Origin: Pseudomonadales bacterium
GTDB taxonomy: Bacteria; Pseudomonadota; Gammaproteobacteria; Pseudomonadales; Azotimanducaceae
Assembly (NCBI GenBank): GCA_016779565.1
Contig: JADHNJ010000016.1
Coordinates: forward strand, 1 to 47,898
DNA: 47,898 nucleotides
Direction: 5' to 3'
Under the pieces are notes generated by a model. The model was not told where the DNA came from and did no database searches. It saw only the letters and a list, made by a program, of their open reading frames with translations. This document shows positions 14,942 through 22,938 of the stretch, piece by piece. Every line of letters starts with the position of its first letter. Positions within the stretch are counted from its first letter, which is position 1. A program made the translations under genes and the position numbers.

Positions 14942-15787
14942 ATGAACATTACTCCAATTACCGGTGCGCTCGGCGCTGAAGTCGATACGATCGATCTTGC
15001 GCGCTTAACCGAAATTGACCTCACGAACCTCGACAAAGCCTTTGATGAGCACCTTGTGCTGGTATTTCGCGACCAGTCGCTGGACCCCGCAAGCCTTCTT
15101 ACACTGACGAATCAATTGGGAGGGCCTGGGCAGACGCCCTATCTGACTGGTTTACCTGGTTACCCTGACGTTGTGCCCATCATCAAAGAGGCCAATGAGA
15201 AGTCCCCTAAAAGTTTTGGCTCAGGGTGGCACACGGATTTTACCTTTCAGGCCGAGCCACCCAGTAGAACACTGCTCTACGCCGAAGACACACCGCCCCA
15301 GGGTGGCGACACTTTGTTCAGCAATCTCTACAAAGCCTACGACAGGCTATCTAACGGCTTGAAGGCGATGCTAAACCCCTTAAACGCCATGCACAGCGCC
15401 ACTCGCTCCTACGGCCCAAACAGCAATTTGCAACATGACCTTGAAAATATGACGATCGGCAAGGAGACAGACGAACCCGAAGAGCGCGCGCACCCGGTGA
15501 TTAGAATCCACCCAAATACCGGTCGCCCCTGTCTTTGGATCAACCCAACCTACACGATTCGCTTTGAAGGCATGACCGAGGCCGAGAGTTCGCCGCTACT
15601 GAAATACTTAAACGACTGGGCAGTGCAACCCTCCTTTACCTGTCGTGTTCAGTGGCGGCCAGGAACGCTCGTGATGTGGGATAATCGCTGCACCCAGCAT
15701 TGTGCCACCTCTGACTATCATGGCCATCGGCGTGCCATGCTCCGAACAACGGTTAAAGGCGATAGCCCTATCGCCGCAATTCGATAA
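14942..15787 (+). CDS. TauD/TfdA-family Fe(II)/2-oxoglutarate dioxygenase
   Basis: This 281-residue enzyme has the 2-His-1-carboxylate facial triad of the family: His97 and Asp99 in WHTDF and His253 in NRCTQHCA, with Arg263/Arg264 placed to bind the 2-oxoglutarate carboxylate. The N-terminus MNITPITGALGAEVDTIDL is typical of TauD-like proteins. Members hydroxylate taurine, alkyl sulfates, aryloxyacetates, carnitine precursors and others with loss of CO2 from 2-oxoglutarate. No sulfonate transport genes are near, so taurine is not favoured. It heads a plus-strand run; the PlsC gene starts 23 bases after its stop. Confidence 0.9.
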   Translation: MNITPITGALGAEVDTIDLARLTEIDLTNLDKAFDEHLVLVFRDQSLDPASLLTLTNQLGGPGQTPYLTGLPGYPDVVPIIKEANEKSPKSFGSGWHTDFTFQAEPPSRTLLYAEDTPPQGGDTLFSNLYKAYDRLSNGLKAMLNPLNAMHSATRSYGPNSNLQHDLENMTIGKETDEPEERAHPVIRIHPNTGRPCLWINPTYTIRFEGMTEAESSPLLKYLNDWAVQPSFTCRVQWRPGTLVMWDNRCTQHCATSDYHGHRRAMLRTTVKGDSPIAAIR

Positions 15788-15810
15788 ATCGAGTCGAGGG
15801 CTTTTCACTC

Positions 15811-16575
15811 ATGTCAGCTCACTCAACCCCGCTGCATCTCTATAAATGGCTTATCGCCGTGCCTTTTTTAGGGATCTCAACCATTTTGATCGGCGTGCCT
15901 CTCATCCTTTTGTCACTTCTCGGATTTGGCGATTTTGGTTCACGAACATTAGCCGCGCTCTGGGCCCGCCTCAACAGTCAGGTCCTAGGTATGGCAGTGA
16001 ACATTGAGGGACTCGAATACCTAGATTCTGACAGATCCTATGTCGTGACCGCCAACCACTGGAGTCAGCTGGATATCCTTTTGATTTACGGTTATCTCCC
16101 TATTGAGCTCAAATGGGTCATGAAGCAGGAATTGAGAAAGGTACCCATAGTCGGGGCCGCTTGTGCGGCGATGGGGCACATTATCATTGATCGAAGCGAC
16201 TCAGCCCAAGCGGTCAAGAGCATTCAAAAGGCGGGTAAAAAACTCGTCAATGGCATGTGTGTGATTTTTTTCCCAGAAGGAACCCGAGCACAGCCAGGTG
16301 AGGTTCTCAAGTTTAAAAAAGGCGCTTTCAGACTTGCCATCGACCTTGAATTGCCGATCCTACCGCTCACTTTGCATGGTACAGACCGAATGTTGCCTAC
16401 AGGGACGCTGGACTGGCAACCTGGACGGGTCAAGCTACAAATACATTCGCCCATTGAAACCAATGGCTTAACCAAGGCTGACGTGGATCGGCTGTGCCAG
16501 CAAACCGAACATCTCGTTAGGGAGAGTCTGACCTCATCGAGTCAAGCAAGGACAATAGGAGTTGCAGATGCGTAA
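15811..16575 (+). CDS. 1-acyl-sn-glycerol-3-phosphate acyltransferase family (PlsC-like)
   Basis: The 254-residue protein has an N-terminal hydrophobic segment (LIAVPFLGISTILIGVPLILLSLLGF) and the LPLAT motifs: the catalytic NHWSQLD (His83 and Asp88), MKQELRKVPIVGAACAAMG (motif II) and FFPEGTR (Glu156-Gly157-Thr158). It should transfer an acyl chain from acyl-ACP or acyl-CoA to a lysophosphatidic-type acceptor at the inner membrane. Its last 8 bases overlap the start of the aldolase gene (ATGCGTAA), implying coupled translation. Whether it is the main PlsC or a paralogue with another acceptor cannot be judged here. Confidence 0.88.
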   Translation: MSAHSTPLHLYKWLIAVPFLGISTILIGVPLILLSLLGFGDFGSRTLAALWARLNSQVLGMAVNIEGLEYLDSDRSYVVTANHWSQLDILLIYGYLPIELKWVMKQELRKVPIVGAACAAMGHIIIDRSDSAQAVKSIQKAGKKLVNGMCVIFFPEGTRAQPGEVLKFKKGAFRLAIDLELPILPLTLHGTDRMLPTGTLDWQPGRVKLQIHSPIETNGLTKADVDRLCQQTEHLVRESLTSSSQARTIGVADA

Positions 16576-17365
16576 CAATAACGTGCTTGGCGCTTGGCGC
16601 TCTGGTCAATCAACTATTGGAGGATGGCTGGGCATTGATTCAGCCTTTACGGCAGAGACCATGGCCCACGTTGGTTTCGATTGGCTTTGTCTCGATATGC
16701 AGCACGGTATGCTCGATTATCACGATATCAAAGCCATGCTACCAGCAATTTCGACCACTGACGTTGTGCCGCTGGTTCGAGTGCCTTGGAACGAACCCTA
16801 TGAAATTATGAAAGTTTTGGATGCTGGCGCTTATGGTGTCATCGTGCCACTTGTGAACAATCGGGAGGAAGCAGAAAAGGCCGTCGCAGCGTGCCGGTAT
16901 CCACCTCAAGGCATCCGCTCTTTCGGCCCGGTTCGAGCCGCCCTCTATGCTGGTCGGGATTACTTGACCGAGGCCAATAATGAAATCGCCTGTATCGTCA
17001 TGATAGAAACCAAACAAGCGCTCGACAACCTTGATGACATTTTATCCACACCCGGCGTTGATGCAGCCTATATCGGCCCTGCTGACCTTGCCTTTGCGCT
17101 CGACCTTACCCCTACTGGGGACAATGACGACCCCGTTCATGTCGCAGCCGTTGATCGAATCTTCGCCTGCTGCCAGAAACATGGCGTTGCAGCTGGCATT
17201 CATACCGGCTCGTTAGCCTATACTAAGCGTTATCTTGAACAAGGTTTCCAAATGGTAACCCTCGGGCAGGACAGCGCCTTTATGGCGCGCCTTGCTCGTC
17301 AGGAGCTCAAAGAGGCTCGCAAGTTAACGCCCCCTAATGAACAAGACGCTGGCGGTTTCTATTAA
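16568..17365 (+). CDS. HpcH/HpaI-family aldolase
   Basis: The start is the ATG at 16568, preceded by AGGAG with 6-base spacing; a TTG six bases earlier is in frame. The 265-residue product shows the class II pyruvate aldolase pattern of HpaI/RhmA: FDWLCLDMQHGMLDYHDI (with the catalytic His), VRVPWNEPYEIMKVLDAGAYGVIVPLV, CRYPPQGIRSFGPVRA, VMIETKQALDNLDDILS with the metal-binding Glu, and YIGPADLAFALDL with the metal Asp region. It should split or form a bond between pyruvate (or glyoxylate) and an aldehyde. The preceding gene overlaps it, so these two are translated together although their chemistry is not obviously linked. Confidence 0.88.
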   Translation: MRNNNVLGAWRSGQSTIGGWLGIDSAFTAETMAHVGFDWLCLDMQHGMLDYHDIKAMLPAISTTDVVPLVRVPWNEPYEIMKVLDAGAYGVIVPLVNNREEAEKAVAACRYPPQGIRSFGPVRAALYAGRDYLTEANNEIACIVMIETKQALDNLDDILSTPGVDAAYIGPADLAFALDLTPTGDNDDPVHVAAVDRIFACCQKHGVAAGIHTGSLAYTKRYLEQGFQMVTLGQDSAFMARLARQELKEARKLTPPNEQDAGGFY

Positions 17366-17422
17366 GCCTAGAATGATCTGGCATCCAACGAAACAGCCAG
17401 AAAAGGGAGATAACATCCTGTC

Positions 17423-17836
17423 ATGAGCATCGAACTCGGAGAAAAACTCAATTCTGCCAATACATGCTTTGTTTGTGGACCAGAAAATCCTAGCGGTCTG
17501 CAGCTCACCTTTGCCCTTGAGGGCGAGTATTGTGTGGCAACTTTTACGCCTTCACCACTTCATTGTGGCTACGCTGGTGTTACCCATGGCGGCATTATTT
17601 TTAGTGCCTTAGACGACGTTATGGCCAACTGGCTTTATCTTCAAGGGATCGAAGCTGTGACCGCCAAATGCGACTTGCGCTACAAAGATCCTTTGCCAAC
17701 CGGCGTCTCAGTTGCGCTGAAAGGCTGGTGTATCAAACAAAAGGGTCGAGTGGCGGTTATGGCATCGAGTATGAGCAGAACAGACAATGATGGCTTAATC
17801 GCTCAGTGCGAGGCCACCTTTATGATTCGCACTTGA
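17423..17836 (+). CDS. Hotdog-fold thioesterase (PaaI-like)
   Basis: The 137-residue protein has the PaaI-type pattern CFVCGPENPSGLQLTF at the N-terminus, HCGYAGVTHGGIIFSALDDVMANW (the HGG...D active-site helix region) and a central strand TAKCDLRYKDPLPTG. These proteins hydrolyse acyl-CoA or aryl-CoA thioesters in the cytoplasm, usually as tetramers. A Shine-Dalgarno-like AAAAGGGAGAT lies about 13 bases upstream of the ATG. It follows the aldolase by 57 bases on the same strand and may be part of the same transcript. Confidence 0.88.
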   Translation: MSIELGEKLNSANTCFVCGPENPSGLQLTFALEGEYCVATFTPSPLHCGYAGVTHGGIIFSALDDVMANWLYLQGIEAVTAKCDLRYKDPLPTGVSVALKGWCIKQKGRVAVMASSMSRTDNDGLIAQCEATFMIRT

Positions 17837-17895
17837 ACGCCAGCTGACAAGTGAGCAAAAGCATCTGTTAGCCAAAAAACCGTGACCAGCATCTT

Positions 17896-18345
17896 ATGAC
17901 CCCACCCGACTCGACGAGCGAATTTCGCATGACCCTTGCTAACGCTGGACTTGGCAGACGTCTCGCCGTGCTGCTTTACGATGGATTCCTCATCGTTGCA
18001 ATCTGGATGATCAGCAGCCTTTTACTGCTTGCTGCAACGGACGCCAATGCCTATCTCGAGGGCATCTGGTACCAAGCTTTCTTGTATGCTGAGCTCATGC
18101 TGTTTTATGTCTACTTTTGGTCGTTCCGCGGGCAAACACTTGGTATGCAAGTCTGGCGAGTCATTGCAATCCAAGAAGACGGCAAGCTACTCAGCCCCAA
18201 ACAAGCAAGCATTCGATTTCTCATTGCAACGTTATCGCTCGGTTGCTTTGGACTCGGTTTACTTTGGATTTTAGTGAATCCTCAAAAATTGGCATTTCAT
18301 GACCTTGCAAGCCACAGCCGCATTGTCTACCAACCGAAAAATTAA
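17896..18345 (+). CDS. RDD-family membrane protein
   Basis: The 149 residues contain the RDD pattern: an N-terminal GLGRRLAVLLYDGFLIVAIWM, where the Arg-Asp residues lie at the first membrane helix, a second helix (FLYAELMLFYVYFWSF) followed by GQTLGMQVWRVI, and a third hydrophobic stretch ending in NPQKLAFHDLASHSRIV. RDD proteins are small inner-membrane proteins of poorly known function, some proposed to be transporters. Its position convergent with lptG (6-base gap) is common in gammaproteobacteria. Confidence 0.9.
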   Translation: MTPPDSTSEFRMTLANAGLGRRLAVLLYDGFLIVAIWMISSLLLLAATDANAYLEGIWYQAFLYAELMLFYVYFWSFRGQTLGMQVWRVIAIQEDGKLLSPKQASIRFLIATLSLGCFGLGLLWILVNPQKLAFHDLASHSRIVYQPKN

Positions 18346-18351
18346 GCGTTT

Positions 18352-19425
18352 CTAACCGGCTTTGCGCAGTTGCCAAAACCCAAACCACAAACAAATACCA
18401 ATGGGAGCAATCACCGCTAAAAGAGGCGGGACACCATACACGAGAGCGACAGGTGCAAGTAAATCTTGCAAGAACTTAAATAAGACACCAATGACCAGTC
18501 CTGTGAAAATACGCATTCCCACGGAAGATTCTCGCAAGGGACCAAACACTGCCGACGCCGCAAGCAGCAACAAACTCAAGGCAACAAACGGTTGCAGCAC
18601 CTTAGACCAATAGCCCAAACGATAACCTTCACTGTTTAAGGCTTCTGATTCCAAGCGCTCAATCTTTTGCGACAAAGACGATACAGACATCCGCTCGGGC
18701 TGCACTAATAGCTCATTGCCAATAGAGCTCGGCGTTAGTTGCGTGAGCCAGATTTTTTCTGGCCAAACCATTAACTCACTGCCCTGCTCTGAAAACCTCA
18801 CTTCCGTGACGTCAAACAACATCCAATGGGGATTTGCGTCGTCGTCACGGTATTCAGCCCCACGAGCTGACCGAGTCAAGATTAGCTTCTGCTGTTCAAA
18901 CAAATACCACTTGAGACCGCTGATCTCAGCATCTCGAACTGCCGCCAAGTGCAAAAAGGCTTCGCCATCCCGAGTCCATACCCCAAACTCAGGCGCGATA
19001 GTTTCAGCCTGGTCTCGCGCCTGTTGCCGGCCAAGCCTTGCCTCACGCTCTGCTTTGGGGAGCACAAACTCACCGACCACGCTGCCTGCGAGAGCAAAGA
19101 GCAGGCAGGGTATTGCCGCAAAAATCACAATCCGGAAGGTTGATACACCGGCAGCGCGCATGACAATCAATTCACTTTTTGCAGCTAAGCCGCCGAGACC
19201 CACCAGCCCACCAATCAATATAGAAAACGGCAGCGTTTCGTAAAACAGTCTTGGAACACTCAGCCCTATAAAGGTCAGAGCCGCTACAAAATCATAGCGA
19301 TTCTGAAAATCCTTGATTTCCTCAAGAAAGGTGAAGACCGCCAACAGGCCCACCAATCCCGCGGAGGCAAAACAGACTGCCCAAAGAACCTCGAGACCAA
19401 TGTACCGGCTTAATATTTTATTCAC
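18352..19425 (-). CDS. lptG: LPS export ABC transporter permease LptG
   Basis: The 357-residue permease belongs to the YjgP/YjgQ family. The N-terminus MNKILSRYIGLEVLWAVCFASAGLVGLLAVFTFLEEIKDF, three N-terminal membrane helices, a periplasmic beta-jellyroll and three C-terminal helices ending at the short tail WFGFWQLRKAG match LptG, and it is the second gene of the pair as in E. coli. With LptF and the ATPase LptB it extracts LPS from the inner membrane and hands it to LptC/LptA. Its ATG overlaps the stop of lptF by 4 bases. Confidence 0.95.
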   Translation of the reverse strand: MNKILSRYIGLEVLWAVCFASAGLVGLLAVFTFLEEIKDFQNRYDFVAALTFIGLSVPRLFYETLPFSILIGGLVGLGGLAAKSELIVMRAAGVSTFRIVIFAAIPCLLFALAGSVVGEFVLPKAEREARLGRQQARDQAETIAPEFGVWTRDGEAFLHLAAVRDAEISGLKWYLFEQQKLILTRSARGAEYRDDDANPHWMLFDVTEVRFSEQGSELMVWPEKIWLTQLTPSSIGNELLVQPERMSVSSLSQKIERLESEALNSEGYRLGYWSKVLQPFVALSLLLLAASAVFGPLRESSVGMRIFTGLVIGVLFKFLQDLLAPVALVYGVPPLLAVIAPIGICLWFGFWQLRKAG

Positions 19426-20537
19426 AGTGCTGATCTAACTTTTCTGGACGCTTGGCCCTTTTTTAAGACCATTGGCCCGGCGCGTCTTAGCAACCACAAC
19501 GCCAGCCCTAAAAAACCTAGATGCACCGCAAACAACCCCGGCATCACCGGAAACCGACCTTCCTCGACCGCTGCTCGCACGCCTGATAACAGCAATAGAT
19601 ACAAAAAACACAGCACCACACCTGGCGCAATGCGAGCAAAACGACCATCTCTTGGCTCAACTCTGCCAAGGGGCACTGCGAGCATCACTAGGATTGGAAT
19701 CATTAAAACCAAGCCCAATCGCCATTGAATTTCTGCCCAAGCATCGCGACTACCGGCTTCCAATAGACTCAGCATTGACTGCTCTCGCACTTCTGCACTT
19801 TCGATATCATAATCATTGCGCGGTAGACGCTGTCCAAATTCTTCATAAGCAATCACCTGGTGAGCGCGGGAGCCAGCAGATAACTGATAGCGGTAACCGT
19901 CTTTTAAAATTAAAAACCGATCGCCAGAGGCATCTAGCTTGGCTTCTGCCTCCTTTGCCATCACCGTAATAGCTTGTTCTTCATTTTTTGCATCTTTCTG
20001 AACCCGCTCGGTCATAAACAATTGGCGCAATAATTGATCATCGGAGACAGACTGTACATACGTCACTCTGGCGCCTGAGCTAAGCACCTGAAATCGCCCA
20101 GGTACGAGCAAATCAAACTCCGTCATGGATTTTTGATCTGCTCTCACGGACTGAATCCCCGATTCTGCTGCCGGTCGTAGCCAAAATACTACGATCGATG
20201 CAAGCAGCATCACAAAGATCCCCTGAACCAGGGTCATACCAATTAAACGACGCTCACTGAAGCCGGCACTTTTTAGGACTTGTAATTCGTTGTCTACATG
20301 TAGACGCCCGTGGGCCAACATGACTGCTAGAAAAAAACTGATGGGTAATATCAATTCCAAAAATCCGGGCAACCGATAAAGGAGCAAATGCGCGATCAAG
20401 CTCGCGCTCAATGCCCCTGCAGCAGCATCGGATAAATAACTGCTGAGCCTTGATGCCGTTGCAATCAAAAACACCACGAGCGCTATCACGCTCATGGCTG
20501 AAAACACTTCTCGAGAGAGATACCGAAATAGAATCAT
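19422..20537 (-). CDS. lptF: LPS export ABC transporter permease LptF
   Basis: The product is 371 residues. It begins MILFRYLSREVFSAMSVIALVVFLIATASRL, characteristic of LptF, then has helices around LLLYRLPGFLELILPISFFLAVMLAHGRLH (the coupling region to LptB), a periplasmic jellyroll with Arg/Gln-rich strands, and three C-terminal helices with VPLGRVEPRDGRFARIAPGVVLCFLYL. It forms the LptB2FG complex with LptG. It is divergent from pepA across 78 bases, the arrangement seen in Pseudomonas and E. coli relatives. Confidence 0.95.
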   Translation of the reverse strand: MILFRYLSREVFSAMSVIALVVFLIATASRLSSYLSDAAAGALSASLIAHLLLYRLPGFLELILPISFFLAVMLAHGRLHVDNELQVLKSAGFSERRLIGMTLVQGIFVMLLASIVVFWLRPAAESGIQSVRADQKSMTEFDLLVPGRFQVLSSGARVTYVQSVSDDQLLRQLFMTERVQKDAKNEEQAITVMAKEAEAKLDASGDRFLILKDGYRYQLSAGSRAHQVIAYEEFGQRLPRNDYDIESAEVREQSMLSLLEAGSRDAWAEIQWRLGLVLMIPILVMLAVPLGRVEPRDGRFARIAPGVVLCFLYLLLLSGVRAAVEEGRFPVMPGLFAVHLGFLGLALWLLRRAGPMVLKKGQASRKVRSAL

Positions 20538-20568
20538 AAGTTTTAAAAACTAAACGGTCGAACTTCAG

Positions 20569-20574
20569 TATAAT
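20569..20574 (+). promoter_or_regulatory. Shared -10 region of the lptF / pepA divergent promoters
   Basis: CAGTATAATCG contains TATAAT reading toward pepA. The same bases read on the minus strand as CGATTATACTG, giving TATACT toward lptF. Two face-to-face -10 elements would therefore overlap in this 78-base gap. The -35 elements are weak on both strands. Confidence 0.4.
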
Positions 20575-20615
20575 CGTTGTACACTCAATTTACTCTGGCT
20601 TAAGTAGGAAATGTT

Positions 20616-22109
20616 ATGCAGTACTCCGTTAGAACCCGTGCGCTTACGCAAACCCGAAGGACTTGTTTCGTGGTTGGTTGGTACGACGATCTAGAATTTT
20701 CTGAAACTGCCAGCGCGCTCAATGAAGCTTCGAGTGGCCAGCTCAAAAAGCTTATCGCGCTCGGCGATTTTAAAGCTAAGGCCGGCGAAACGCTGGTCCT
20801 ACACGATCTCTCTGGCGCAGACACCCAACGGTGTCTTCTTCTCGGACTCGGAGAGCGAAAAAACTTTTCTGCAGACCAATTTTTGTCTGCCGCCGCCGGT
20901 CTAACGCAGTCCTTAAAGAAACTATCCGTTGGGCGGCTGGCCATCAACCTCGATGAAATTGTTGTTACTGATCGCGATGACACTTGGCTTGCTACCAAGC
21001 TTGTTGAGACTTTCGCTGACTCGGCGTATGAATACCTGGACATGAAGGGTAAGCCTAAACCCAAACCTAAAAACGCCATTACGGCTATCGAACTCATTGC
21101 GACCCAAGACCGAACCCGAGCATTGAAAAAGGGATTAGACGTTGGCTCAGCACTTGCCGCCGGTAAAAAAATTGCCAAGGATCTCAGCAATGCGCCAGGG
21201 AATGTCTGTACCCCGACGTATTTAGCCAACCAAGCCAAAGCATTGGCGAAGGATTATGACAGCCTGACGACCACAGTTTTGGACGAAAAGCAGATGGCGA
21301 AACTCGGAATGGGTGCTTTTTTATCGGTTAGCAAGGGCAGCACCGAGCCTGGAAAAATGGTCATAATTCAATACAAGGGCGCTAAAGCAAGTGTCAAGCC
21401 CCATGTCATCGTAGGCAAAGGCATCACATTTGACACAGGTGGGATTAGTCTTAAGCCCGGGGCTAGCATGTGGGAAATGATCTACGATATGTGTGGCGCA
21501 GCGACGGTCTTTGGTACCATGAAGACGATCGCAGAGATTGGCCCAAAAATGAATGTCATTGGCGTACTCGCGGCGGCTGAAAACATGCCGGCTGGCAATG
21601 CATCCAAGCCAGGCGACATCGTCACAACCATGTCAGGCCAAACCGTTGAGATACTCAATACTGATGCCGAGGGCCGGTTGGTGCTCTGTGATGCACTTAC
21701 CTATATCGATAAATTCAATCCAGAGACTGTGGTCGATGTCGCGACCCTCACTGGCGCCTGCATCATAGCGCTCGGTAGCCAAGCCTCGGCTATTTTTGCC
21801 AATGATGACAAAGTCGCAGAGGCGCTATTGAGTGCCGGAGAAACCACTCGAGACCGAGCCTGGCGTTTACCCATCTGGGAGGCCTATCAATCACAGATCA
21901 ATAGTGCCTTTGCTGATATGCAAAATATCGGCGGCCGGGAAGCTGGCAGCATCACTGCCGCCTGTTTCTTGGCTAGATTTGCTAAAAAATACCGATGGGC
22001 ACATATGGACATCGCTGGCACCTCATTTAAATGGGCGGGTACTAACAAAGGCGCTACTGGAAGACCGATTGCACTCCTAACTGAATATCTTCTGCAGCAA
22101 GGCGGCTAA
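20616..22109 (+). CDS. pepA: Leucyl aminopeptidase PepA (M17)
   Basis: This 497-residue cytosolic metallopeptidase has the M17 signature NTDAEGRL starting near residue 348, the metal-binding and catalytic segment VGKGITFDTGGISLKPG upstream of it, and ENMPAGNASKPGD between. It removes N-terminal residues from peptides as a hexamer with two metal ions per subunit; in E. coli PepA also binds DNA. TAGGAA precedes the ATG. It is first in the pepA-holC-unknown-valS run, with holC starting one base after its stop. Confidence 0.96.
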   Translation: MQYSVRTRALTQTRRTCFVVGWYDDLEFSETASALNEASSGQLKKLIALGDFKAKAGETLVLHDLSGADTQRCLLLGLGERKNFSADQFLSAAAGLTQSLKKLSVGRLAINLDEIVVTDRDDTWLATKLVETFADSAYEYLDMKGKPKPKPKNAITAIELIATQDRTRALKKGLDVGSALAAGKKIAKDLSNAPGNVCTPTYLANQAKALAKDYDSLTTTVLDEKQMAKLGMGAFLSVSKGSTEPGKMVIIQYKGAKASVKPHVIVGKGITFDTGGISLKPGASMWEMIYDMCGAATVFGTMKTIAEIGPKMNVIGVLAAAENMPAGNASKPGDIVTTMSGQTVEILNTDAEGRLVLCDALTYIDKFNPETVVDVATLTGACIIALGSQASAIFANDDKVAEALLSAGETTRDRAWRLPIWEAYQSQINSAFADMQNIGGREAGSITAACFLARFAKKYRWAHMDIAGTSFKWAGTNKGATGRPIALLTEYLLQQGG

Positions 22110-22110
22110 T

Positions 22111-22533
22111 TTGACCCAAGTAGATTTCTATCAGATCGAATCAGATGAGCCGACGTTACTGTTCGCCTGCAGACTGATTGAAAAGGTTTACCGTCTCGGG
22201 CACAAAGTTTTGGTTCACACCGCCGATGAAGCAGAAACCCAAGCACTCGACAGCTTGTTATGGACCTTTAAACCCGAGGCCTTTATTCCACATAATCGAT
22301 TTGATCCGAGTATCGATGCGCCCATCCAAATAGGACACCAAGCCGAACCTGTCGACCCGGGCGATGTTTTGATCAACCTTAGCCCAGGCATTCCAGATTA
22401 TTTCAGTCGCTTCGTCAGAGTTGCTGAAATCGTTCCGAAGGCGGAAGAAAAACGAGCTACTGCCCGCGCTAACTTCAAATATTACAAAGACCGTGGTTAT
22501 CCCCTGAAATACCATAAGGTAGGCAGCAAGTGA
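22111..22533 (+). CDS. holC: DNA polymerase III chi subunit HolC
   Basis: The 140-residue protein starts with TTG directly after pepA. The N-terminus VDFYQI and the pattern ACRLIEKVYRLGHKVLVHTADE, LDSLLWTFKPEAFIPHNR and DVLINLSPGIPDYFSRF match HolC. The acidic/basic tail ARANFKYYKDRGYPLKYHKV is also usual. Chi links the clamp loader to SSB through psi (HolD). Position between pepA and valS is conserved in gammaproteobacteria. A HolD-like partner is encoded at 45388-46008 in this window. Confidence 0.94.
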   Translation: MTQVDFYQIESDEPTLLFACRLIEKVYRLGHKVLVHTADEAETQALDSLLWTFKPEAFIPHNRFDPSIDAPIQIGHQAEPVDPGDVLINLSPGIPDYFSRFVRVAEIVPKAEEKRATARANFKYYKDRGYPLKYHKVGSK

Positions 22534-22892
22534 CCGGTAAAAAAACCGCGCAGGCCTTGCTGCCTGATGGCGGCAATCGACAGATACCTTTGCTTCAAGA
22601 CATTTATCTGCCATCTTCAGCGCCTAAAACGCCACGCACACGCCCCAAAGCACCTCTCCAGCCGCCCTCGAAAGACCCGCTTTATGATCCTGATAGCCTG
22701 GATCTTTTTCAAGATAGCTTAGAGGATTTAAAGGTCGCTGCCGTGGGCCCGCGATCAAACGATCAGAACAATCACCTGCAGACAGAAAACCAGCTAACTC
22801 AGGACCTGTCATCAAAGCTCGTCCTTGAGCTCAACGAGATCATTGAGTTCCTCAGCCCCGCACCAGGCAAGGCCAAAGACCAAGACATTTAA
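22530..22892 (+). CDS. Conserved small protein of the holC-valS interval, function unknown
   Basis: A GTG start overlapping the holC stop (GTGA) gives 120 residues. The protein is proline- and acid-rich and likely largely disordered. A short hydrophobic motif near the start (IPLLQDIYLPS) and an amphipathic C-terminal helix (SSKLVLELNEIIEFLSP) are the only ordered-looking parts. Gammaproteobacteria such as Pseudomonas often have an uncharacterised short gene here with a similar I-P-x-L-x-D-I motif (from memory). Coupled translation with holC suggests a link to replication or tRNA charging, but I cannot assign a function. Confidence 0.7.
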   Translation: MTGKKTAQALLPDGGNRQIPLLQDIYLPSSAPKTPRTRPKAPLQPPSKDPLYDPDSLDLFQDSLEDLKVAAVGPRSNDQNNHLQTENQLTQDLSSKLVLELNEIIEFLSPAPGKAKDQDI

Positions 22893-22938
22893 GGCCGCGA
22901 CTGGTATCTTCACTGCTTTGTTACTCGCGCGCTGAACC

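Noticed and set aside
14942-15787. Naming the dioxygenase TauD (taurine)
   Set aside because: The fold is clear but no sulfonate uptake or sulfur genes are near, so substrate is not supported.
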